Source: Ampelocalamus luodianensis (Eukaryota; Streptophyta; Magnoliopsida; Poales; Poaceae). Taken from it: a stretch of 64,000 bases of DNA. Under the pieces are notes generated by a model, which saw nothing but the letters and a program-made list of their open reading frames with translations, ran no database searches and had not been told where the DNA came from. Each line of letters opens with the position of its first letter. Positions within the stretch are counted from its first letter, which is position 1. Made by a program: the position numbers and the translations under genes. The stretch covers positions 3,017,501 through 3,081,500 of the forward strand of contig CM070617.1 in assembly GCA_036346255.1 (NCBI GenBank), read 5' to 3'. Shown in pieces: positions 56,001-64,000 of this stretch.

Positions 56001-56100
56001 CAACCCATTGATATGCTTTTCCACGTGTCGGATCCCCCGCGCCCCAACTCCGGCGATCGAAGCCAATCACCGTTGATCTCTAGTAGCACTCTTCCAAGCC
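53053..56100 (-). pseudogene. LINE (L1-type) remnant: ORF1 with zinc knuckles and start of ORF2 endonuclease
   Basis: Minus-strand segments in order are: RSFAEVVKEGG (within 56066-55572), typical of plant L1 ORF1 N-termini; two CCHC knuckles CLQSGHHQARC and CYKCKKSGHM (55305-55048); a DUF4283-like stretch FGFGIPGQGFYSLQVP, WDWKVTKLSKLEYAVVFPSK and LVPIWVKVSGI (55033-54632); then VRVKVKCRDLSS...FINAVGYEIRFEVE (54595-54266). An endonuclease start with FWNI-stop-GLGNPV and ELIVKERFDMVEVQETIKND (about 53215-53053) ends the block. Frames are broken by many stops and shifts. Reverse transcriptase and 3' tail are absent. That is the reverse of normal 5' truncation, so a rearrangement removed the 3' end. 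The last LINE codons run open into the ectodomain relic. Confidence 0.8.
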
Positions 56101-56299
56101 CTTGTTCACTTCTGGAGAACCCGATTCCAATGTAACCACCTCCAAAGGCAGGAGATGCTCCGCCGAGCCGCCCCTGCTAAAGGCCGAGGAGCGACCTGCC
56201 ACGCGTCCAATCGAGAGGTGGAAGCACCCCCCGCCGCCGCGCAACGAAGGAAGAGGCCTTCGGTGAGTTCATCCTGGGCCTGATGGGCCATGTGCCTCA

Positions 56300-57820
56300 C
56301 CTCTCTCCCTCTCTCGAAACTTTCAAATCAGAAATTTCAATTGGATCCCGAAAAAATCAACTCATCCGGAGGGAAATCAACTCGATTAGGAGGATTACAA
56401 CTCGCTTTCAATGAAAATTCATCTCAAATTCAAAAATAAATAAATTCAAAGAGCAGGGTTTGGGCAAAACAATTTCTACATGCAACAATGTGTGGCACGG
56501 GCTCTTCCCCTCCTCTCCAACGACGAGCGACGCTCGTGGACACACAGCGCCAAAAAGAAAGAAAAAAGGAAAGGGGTGAGCAAGAGGATGTTGGTGAGGC
56601 AGTGACGAGGGAAGAGCCCATCGCCCACCACGTCCCACGTGTCAACCTGCGAACCGATCTGGTAGATGGGATGATGGCGCCACCAACTGCCACGTGTGTG
56701 TCCGCACCAAAACAAATCTTGAGGGTAACATCAATTAGCGATTTCGAGCCTTAACTTCGGGTAACATCAATTAGCGATTTCGAGCCTTAACTTAGGCGGA
56801 GTCACTTGTCCTGTACCCCAGTCTTGGTACTCACTTGCCAGTTGCCACTTACATTAATGCAATGAACGTCTGATAATGCAGACGGCAACCTACTCGGAGC
56901 ATAAATTTATGGGCCACTGCAAAGCAACCAAAGCTTCAGGCAAGTACAACTAATGAGTATTCTTTCGTTGATGGGTCAGTGCACTAATGAGTCACCCCTC
57001 TGTTTCGGCGAGTACTCCGCGTTGGAAGGCAAAACGATAAGGACGGTACTACGCGTTTACCCGACAATGAATCAATCATGCTGCGTAGTCAATGGCAGCG
57101 CCGGAATCCACTCCAACTTATCTAGTCGTCAACGCATCAATTGGGTAAATACACCCAAAATAACCATATCTAGCGACCCGAGATATGGTTATTGACGTAC
57201 GTAGGTATGGTATGGTATGGGCCAGTAAACACCACATCTTACATGGGACCTACGAGAGATCGGGTTTCCAGACAGGACTAACGCAATGCGGCGATGCCGA
57301 AAAATGCAATAGGAGTATGCCTTGCCGCGAAATGCAATGAACCGAAGTCTTGTAATTAGACGAGCATGTGCCAATTTGGCCATCCGCGTTGGCACATGCT
57401 GACTATGGTATAGGCAAGTGGCACTCACCGGCGCATGTCGGCCCGCCGCCTGCCGTCGGGGCAGAGGCACGCGAACGCCGTGGAGTTGTTGTCGTACCGG
57501 CACTGCCCGCCGCTCGTGTTGCAGGCGGAGCAGTCGCCGATGCCAGCCCATTCGAGGACGAACCCGTCCTTCAAGAGCCGGCTGTAGTTGGCCGCCGTCA
57601 TGCCCGCCGCCTCCGAACCGAGCACCGGTAGGTACGAGTACGAACACCCGCCTGTCGGGTTCTCCGGCGGATTGTCCCGGTCGTAACTCCCGCCGAGGTA
57701 CGCGAACGTTGGAGTGGTACAGTTAGCGGTGACACGCACATAAGTGCGTCCGCGTGGCTCCGTTCCGTTGCACTTGTAGAGGAAGCACATGACCCGGTTG
57801 CCGCGGCCAATCTTGAACGG
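56300..57820 (-). repeat. Segmental duplication, copy II
   Basis: Partner of 51283-53052. It continues on the right into the complete ectodomain exon 4. It has its own 36-bp tandem duplication (56723-56794), absent from copy I, and lacks the copy I MITE. Confidence 0.9.
56723..56794. repeat. Private 36-bp tandem duplication in copy II
   Basis: GGGTAACATCAATTAGCGAT and the 16 bases after it occur twice, starting at 56723 and 56759. Copy I has the unit once (about 51646). Confidence 0.9.
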
Positions 57821-58153
57821 GCTGAGGGCTATGCTGGACGACACGTTGAAGTCGGCGCGGCACGCGCCGTCGGTGCCGTCGGCGACCTTGGCGTGGGAGG
57901 CAACGAAGGACCTGTTGATGTAGTTGATGCGGAGGACGTGGACGGCGGAGCTCCTCAAGGAAGCCACGCTGCCGTTGTTAAGACACCAGACCTCAAAGGC
58001 CGGGTGACCACAGGATAAAGCTGACAGGGGCTGATTGGGGCCTCCGAGCCAGAATGGGTACTTGACGGTGACGTTCCCGCATGTCGCCGGCTCGCAGCCG
58101 GCGTGCGCGCGGCCACGGAGGAGGAGCAAGAAGGCCAAGAACGGGAGGAGCAT
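57425..58153 (-). CDS. GUB_WAK ectodomain exon 4: secreted receptor-like fragment, no kinase
   Basis: The frame encodes 242 residues: signal peptide MLLPFLAFLLLLRGRAHA, then CEPATCGNVTVKYPFWLGGP (GUB_WAK start), VWCLNNG, CFLYKCNGT, FAYLGGSYDRDNP, GFVLEWAGIGDCSACNTSGG and QCRYDNNSTAFACLCPDGRR. Compared with the relic at 52669-53052, two bases are missing just after the CPDGRR codons. The last codons therefore read RADMRR and a TGA falls at 57425-57427, inside the former splice donor. The donor GTGAGT (57423-57428) is intact but now lies in phase 2 (exon end 57429), not the phase 1 used by the kinase gene. Unspliced, it gives a secreted cysteine-rich ectodomain. Spliced to a phase-1 kinase exon it would go out of frame. 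No kinase follows. Confidence 0.7.
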   Translation of the reverse strand: MLLPFLAFLLLLRGRAHAGCEPATCGNVTVKYPFWLGGPNQPLSALSCGHPAFEVWCLNNGSVASLRSSAVHVLRINYINRSFVASHAKVADGTDGACRADFNVSSSIALSPFKIGRGNRVMCFLYKCNGTEPRGRTYVRVTANCTTPTFAYLGGSYDRDNPPENPTGGCSYSYLPVLGSEAAGMTAANYSRLLKDGFVLEWAGIGDCSACNTSGGQCRYDNNSTAFACLCPDGRRRADMRR

Positions 58154-59511
58154 TAAGGTCGGATGTATCTAGCTTAGCAAGTCAATGGAGGAGGTGTAGT
58201 CTGGTTGCGAAACAATGGAGGGGGAGGATGTACAACAGTACAAGGAGGAGAAGGGCGAAAGGGAAATACCTCTGGCGTTGTTTGTTTGACTAGCCTTTCG
58301 GATTTGTTGAGACTTCGTTTTTAATGAACAGAAGTGGGAGAGTCGGTGTCGCCTCTGACTTTTGAGGTGAGAGAGAGAGGAAAACAAAGCTCTATCTTTT
58401 GTGGTTCTAAATTGCGATGCTTACTGTATTTATGTTGCCTGTAATTTATGGAGGGTTATGTCATACATGTGCAGTAAGTAAAAAGTAGGTGATGTTTGTG
58501 ATCAGGTGAAGGCGAAAATGTCACGACTTAATTTCTTGGTGGAACTATCTTGGCTCAGATTTGACCTCCGCAGAAATTTGCCCCTTCCAAAGTACTCTTT
58601 ACCATCTTACCTTAAAGTTTAAAGAGGGCAATTTGCTATATGCCATCAAATAATTTCAGATATTCACAATACATCACTATGTTTCACTGAGCCTCACAAT
58701 GAGTATATCTTATATGATTATTTAGTGGTACATTACGAATTTTCTCAAGTTCAAAGGCCGGTCTAAATGGCACAACTAAACAACCTAAGGACCTTTTCGT
58801 GCAGCTTACTTATACTTAAAATATTATATTAATTGCTTTGTTTGAATTCAATAGACGTACAGACGAGACAGAGAGAAAGATTAGTTTCAACTTTTCAAGA
58901 GATAGGGTTGGAGAGCCAGAGAGAAGACAGAAGAGCTGACTTTGCATAGATCACACATCAAACCAGAGGGGAGACCGGGAGAGGCAGATGAACAATCGCC
59001 TGAGATGTTTGACTAGTCCTCTTCTTTGATTGGACTTATGCACAAGGTAAAAAAAAAAGGTCACGACGAGAGAAATGCCTTCGGTTCAGTTTGGCCTTTG
59101 ATCACCGGACATTGGTTTGGGCTAACGATCAAAATGGAGCCTCCTGCCATGCGATTTTGTCATTCTGTGTGACTGGGCTTTAGCTACTAGCTATTGGAAA
59201 ATTATTTTATCCATCACTAACACATGGGTTTTCTTTTACTTTCTAGTTTTGAACGGACTGCTGACTGGATCAATGGATGGACATTTCGAGAATTGAGACG
59301 TGATTGTCTCGTATTGGCATTCGCGCGCTGACATTGCTGGTCAAACTGGTGCATGACTCGGTATGTTATTATGCGGTTTCAGCATTTCGTACTCATTTTG
59401 AGTTTTGGCTGTAAACGTTCACTCATTTAGGCGGTATGGGTCATCTAAAGACTAGAGATAGGTTCAATCAATGGTTAACACTAATCCCTTCGAGCTAATT
59501 CTACTTATCAG
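58154..59511. other. 5' flank of ectodomain exon 4, no recognised gene
   Basis: No domain-bearing frame. The part next to 58153 should hold that exon's promoter, but I saw no convincing TATA or W-box cluster. Confidence 0.4.
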
Positions 59512-59707
59512 TGTTAACGAAAATAATATGTGGTACCAATCCCTTCCTGATCTTGTGGATATTGTCAACCGATTGTAATCTTTATTTGTTCTAATTCGTT
59601 TGTTACTTGCCATGCAAGGCATCGGCTGCTGTAATCTCTATATATTCAATGGATTGGAATGTGATCCCCCAGGTGTGGCGTTTCCTCTCGCTTTCTCTCG
59701 TTTCACA
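59512..59707 (+). repeat. 5' LTR of the Copia element
   Basis: Bounded by TG and CA. Its first 18 bases, TGTTAACGAAAATAATAT, recur at 63975-63992. It includes a TATATATT (near 59639) as a likely promoter. Confidence 0.9.
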
Positions 59708-59782
59708 TGGTATCAAAGCGGCATCTTCCCTGAACCGATTTGCTATTCTTTTGACCTCCCACCCTTCCGTCCACACACCACC

Positions 59783-60470
59783 ATGAGCACCGAAGCTTCT
59801 CTGACCGATGGCACAACAGTCGCCCTCTCCTCTTTGTCATCTTCGACTGGCGCGCTCACCACTGCCACCGTTAAGCCCGCCTCCGCCCAAGCCATCAACG
59901 TTGCTAGCGTGAAAACACACGTCTCCATCACCCTCGACCTCCAAGCCTCGAACTTCTGCAAGCGGCACATGTTCATCAATGTCCTCGTTGGCAAATATGA
60001 ACTCCTGTGCCACATCGACGGCACACCTCCACCCGATCCCATCGACGCTACATGGAGTCACCATGATATCCTCATGCGGTCATGGCTTTATGCCTCTGTT
60101 TTCAAGGAAATCCTGAACATCATCATGGAGCCAGATCAGCCCGCTTGCACCGCCTACTCCAACATTGAAGACTTGTTTCTTGACAACAGGTTAAGCGGGT
60201 GATCTTCAACGAGGCTGAATTCCGTGTGATGCTTCAAAGGGACATGACCGTGACAAAATACTACCACAAGCTCAAGATGTTGGTTGACGCCCTATGCGAT
60301 GTTGGCCATCCGGTCTCAAATCAAACATTGGTCCTCAACACGCTACGCGGCCTCAACCCGTGCCTCTCCAACATGACGTCAGTGATTCCTCTCCTTACCT
60401 CATTCCCGAGCTTCATCGGTGCTCGATCGATGCTGCTTCTGGCTGAAAAGTAGATTGCCCATACCGCCCA
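59783..60470 (+). pseudogene. Copia gag, frameshifted
   Basis: ATG at 59783 opens MSTEASLTDGTTVALSSLSS and continues through VSITLDLQASNFCKRH to a block ending LFLDNRLSG-stop (60202). The gag text resumes in a different frame with FNEAEFRVMLQRDMTVTKYY and HKLKMLVDALCDVGHPV (60199-60453). A shift near 60190 and the TAG at about 60451 break it. No zinc knuckle was seen. Confidence 0.85.
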
Positions 60471-60869
60471 AGGTAACACTGCATCGACCCTTTACTCCAA
60501 CATGTCAGGTCTGGCGGTGTCACTCTTGGCTTCGTCAACAACCGTGGCAACCACAATGACGCCTCCAGCAACAGTGGCCGCTAGTGGAATAAGAAGGGAG
60601 AGAAGCAAGGCGGTCGTGGCGACGATCCCAACAGCGGCGAGCGCTCCAACAACAACCATGGAGGCTTCAACTAGTCGTCCGGTCCTTGGGTTTGTTTCAA
60701 TCCCTGGACAGGTCAGTGGTGCGCCCTACCCACACCGAGATACTCAGCCCTCGACCAAGCCACCTTCCCACGCAGGTGTTCCACACCACCTCTGCGCTAG
60801 TCTTTCATTCGCTGCCAGTCCTGCCAGCCCGGTCAACATCGACCCCATCTACATTTAGCGCACCTGCCT

Positions 60870-63800
60870 CCTGGGATCAGGTCGGTTTCCTCGCTGCGAT
60901 GAATAACATTTCACTGAACGCCCTATCGTTCGATGACTGGGTCATGGATTACGGGGCATCTTCCCACATGTCTTCCGACGTCGATATAATTTCCAACCCT
61001 AAACCTCCCCCTCCTTACTCTACAGTAATAGTAGGTAATGGTTCCACCGTTCTCGTCTCCTCCATAGGACCGGCCCTCCTTAATACTCCTTCTCGGTCAT
61101 TCACATTAAATAATGCCCTTGTCGTCCCCTCTTTAGTCAAGAATTTAATTTCTGTTCACAAATTCACTAGCGACAATTATTGTTCCTTTGAATTTGACCC
61201 TCTTGGTTTTTCTGTCAAGGATCTTATTTCCAAGAATGTTATTCTTCGCTGCAATGGCAATGGAGACCTCTATCCGTTCTTCCCGGGCACCTTCGTGGCA
61301 TCCTCTTCGTCCTTCGCTGCCGTGGATGCATCCGTGGATCTTTGGCATCATCATTTAGGACATCCTGGTTGTGATTATATGTTGTCTATTAGTCATATTC
61401 CATGTAATAAATCAGCTCAAAAAACTTGTCATGCCTGTCAACTTGGCAAGCATGCTCGTCCGTTATTTTCACGTTCAAATTTAGTCACTATCGCACCTTT
61501 TCAACTCTTACACTGTGAACTTTGGACTTCACTAGTTTTGAGTAATTCCGGTTGCAATATTATTTGGTGATTCTAGATGACTACACTCACCACCTTTGGA
61601 CATTTCCTCTACACAGAAAATCAAAAACTCTCCTTACTTCCTTGCTTATGTTCTAACACAATTCAATCTCTCCATACAATCCATACATACCAACAATGGC
61701 AAGCAATTTGTCAACTCTCCTACCTGTACACTTCCCAGCAAAACAGGAAGATAGAGCAGGCACTTCACATAATAAATGATGTCATCCGCACACTGTTGAT
61801 TCAGGATTCTATGTCAGCATTCTACTAGGCCGAAGCACTCTCTACGATGACCTACCTACTCCATTCGATTCCACACTCCCTATGAGCTTCTCTTCGGTTC
61901 CATCCCTTCATACAAACATCTCTATGTCTTTGGATGTTTGTGCTATCCTAACATGTCCGCCACTGCCACACACAAACTCCCCCTGTACTCCGTTGCATAT
62001 GTGTTTCTTGGATACGCTTTCAACCACAAAGGCTACCACTGCTTCGATCTTGCCTCCCTGCGGATCATCATCTCTCAACATGATTTGTTCGATGAAACCG
62101 TTTTCCCTCTCGCTTCTCACCCCACACCACCTCCTATCACATCTCTAGATTTCCTACTAGACATTGTGACCAGCTCGTCTCCACCTGCCACGCTTCCTAC
62201 CTCATCAGCTGCTGTGGTAGGATCCCCTGCCGCACTCGCCATTGCCGCACACCTTTCTTCTACCGTGTCAGTTGCCGCCGCACGCCTTTTTGCTATTGCG
62301 TAGGTCGCTGCACAAGTAACCGCAATAGGCTCCCCTCCTGCGCTTGCTCCCACTGTGGCACGACCATCTACCACACTCGTTGCTCCGGCAGCCGAAGCCC
62401 TGGGTCCTCACCACATGCAAACGCATGCCAAGCCTGGTATTGTAACTCCAATTGACCGGCTTAGTCTCTCGGCCACCTCCACCACACTCTCCCGGTTCCC
62501 TCCATTTATTGGGATGCCCTTCGTGACCCTAACCGGAGAAAGGCCATGGCCGATGTGAACATTGTCACCGACAAGTAGATATTCAAACATAAAATCCACT
62601 CCGACGGCACCTTTGCTCACTATAAGGCATGGTGGGTTGTGTGCGGCTACTCTCAACGGCCATGAATGGATTTTGATGAGACCTTCAGTCTCATCGTTAA
62701 ACCCTCTACCATTTGTGTTGTTCTCTCCCTTGCTATCTCCCACGCCTGGCCTATCCATTGGCTCGTCGTATAAAAGCGTTTCTCCATGGCACCTTGGATG
62801 GAATCATTTATTGTGAGCAACCTTCTGGGTTTGTCGATGTCACTCACCCACACTATGTCTGTCATCTACATGAATCCTTACATGGTTTAAAGCAAGCTCC
62901 TGGACCTGGTACCAACGGTCTGCACACTTTGCACACCATCTTGGCTTTGTTGCCTCTCGCCCCGATGTGTCCCTCTTTATTCTTAAAAGAGGGCATGGTA
63001 TTGCTTACCTTCTACTATATGTCGACGACATCATCTTGACGACATCCTCCACCTCCTTACTTCGCCATATTACCTCCTCCCTACACTCCGAGTTTGCCAT
63101 TACAGACCTTGGTGATCTTCACTACTTTTTTGGTATCTCAGTTTCACATACCACACATGGCATTTTCCTTTCCCAGTGGAAGTATGCAGAGGAGATCCTT
63201 CAACGGGCTAGCATGACTCATTGCAACCTGTCCACTACTCCCATTGATACCCGCTCTAAACTCTACACGAGTGACGGGTCTCTCGTGTCTGATCCCACCG
63301 ACTATCGCAACATTACCGATGTTCTTTAGTACTAGACTCTCACAAGACCAAACATTGCATATGTCATGCAACAAGCTTGCCTCTATATGCACTCTCCTCG
63401 TGTTCTGTATCTCAACCTCGTCAAGTGCATTCTTCGGTATGTCAAAGGCACACTTAACTTCGGTCTTCAGCTTCACGAGACTTCCCCGACCACCCTAATA
63501 GCATACTCTGACACTGACTGGGCTACTTGCCCCGACACTCGACGCTTTACATCCAGCTACTGCACATACCTTGTTAACAACATTGTGGCTTGGTCTTCCA
63601 AACAGCAAACGATAGTGTCCTGTTCTAGCGCGGAGGCCATGTACAGGGCTGTCGCTCACGCTGCGGTGGACTGCTGTTGGTTCCACCAATTATTATAGGA
63701 GTTGCATCACCCCATCACCACCATTGTCTATTGTGACAATGTGAGCGCCATCTACATGCTGCGAATCCAGTGCGCCATCGACATATAAAATACATTGAGA

Positions 63801-63965
63801 TTGACATCTACTTTGTTTGCGAGAACGTATCTCTTGGCCAAGCCCGTGTTCTCCACATTCCCTCGAGCCATCAATTTGCGGATGTCATGACAAAAGGATT
63901 GCCGGCGCCGCTCTTCACCGATTTCTGCTCCAGTCCGTGCGTTCGCTCATCTACCGCTCCGACTG
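60870..63965 (+). pseudogene. Copia pol (protease, integrase, RT, RNase H), degenerate
   Basis: The protease site reads DYGASSHM (about 60949) instead of D-S/T-G-A, so the catalytic triad is altered. The integrase zinc finger LWHHHLGHPG...CHACQLGKH (61339-61455) is intact, but the frame ends at 61570 and the core is scrambled. Reverse transcriptase keeps SLHGLKQAP (near 62878), LLLYVDDIILT (near 63015) and SEFAITDLGDLHYFFGISVS. RNase H keeps LIAYSDTDWATCPDTRRF (63498) and WSSKQQTIVSCSSAEAMYRA, then shifts frame, with readable VYCDNVSAIYM at 63729. Several in-frame stops (61570, 63329, 63698) make it inactive. Confidence 0.9.
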
Positions 63966-64000
63966 AGGGGGGGCTGTTAACGAAAATAATATATTGTACC

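Larger units (their letters stand above)
59512..64000 (+). mobile_element. Copia retrotransposon, almost full length, inactivated
   Basis: The 5' LTR (59512-59707, 196 bp, TGTTAACG...TTTCACA) is followed directly by a PBS TGGTATCAAAGCGG (59708-59721). Gag, protease, integrase, reverse transcriptase and RNase H follow in Copia order. A purine tract TGAGGGGGGGC (63964-63974) comes next, and then the 3' LTR starts at 63975 with the same TGTTAACGAAAATAATAT. The window ends 26 bases into it. The very short LTRs resemble the Ale/Retrofit group (inference). Stops and shifts occur throughout. Confidence 0.95.

Noticed and set aside
53053..56100. A functional CCHC zinc-finger gene
   Set aside because: Zinc knuckles belong to a LINE ORF1 with many stops and shifts, followed by an ORF2 endonuclease start.

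Overview
The window is nuclear DNA of a flowering plant, almost certainly a grass and probably a panicoid one. This is inferred from the very GC-rich intron-less class I small heat-shock genes with grass-type termini, the LRK10-like/WAK-like receptor exons, Tourist-type MITEs with TTA duplications, and nested long-LTR retrotransposons. No species can be named from the sequence alone. Mobile DNA makes up most of the window. Only four coding units look intact: two class I sHSP genes, one small unknown protein gene, and one complete four-exon LRK10-like receptor kinase.

Region 1 (1-8.6 kb): Gypsy-like LTR debris, a hAT transposase C-terminal exon, sHSP gene 1 (minus strand), a truncated Copia element, an LTR fragment, and a broken sHSP locus. 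The sHSP locus is interrupted by plastid DNA carrying 4.5S rRNA and the 3' end of 23S rRNA. Region 2 (8.58-20.21 kb): an 11.6 kb insertion with 15-bp inverted ends, holding a nested 8.7 kb LTR retrotransposon with 2.5-2.65 kb LTRs and no coding capacity. It sits in the promoter of the broken sHSP gene. Beyond it the old promoter resumes, and sHSP gene 2 (plus strand) follows. Broken gene and gene 2 were therefore once a close divergent pair sharing heat-shock elements.

Region 3 (21.9-26.8 kb): a small tandem duplication split by a LINE-like retroposon with a 16-bp target duplication, a stretch of unfamiliar composition, and a small gene of unknown function. Region 4 (26.77-35.38 kb): a Mutator-like element with 173-bp terminal inverted repeats and a 9-bp target duplication, filled by two solo LTRs (4.6 and 2.9 kb), each with its own 5-bp duplication. 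A third solo LTR (35.54-38.55 kb), a WAT1-like transporter relic and another LTR fragment follow.

Region 5 (41.8-58.2 kb) is the most interesting. A single LRK10-like kinase module (41.8-43.4 kb, minus) has four separate signal-peptide/GUB_WAK ectodomain exons lined up 5' of it on the same strand (45.5, 47.2, 52.7 and 57.4 kb). None of the other three has a kinase of its own. Two use the same splice phase as the kinase module; the outermost has lost phase by a 2-bp deletion and one is a truncated pseudo-exon. This fits either an array of alternative first exons feeding one kinase or a decaying receptor cluster. Between them lie MITEs, a SINE head that grew into a ~175-bp tandem array, a segmental duplication and a LINE fragment. 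Region 6 (59.5-64 kb) is a nearly full-length but inactivated Copia element with 196-bp LTRs; its 3' LTR runs off the window.
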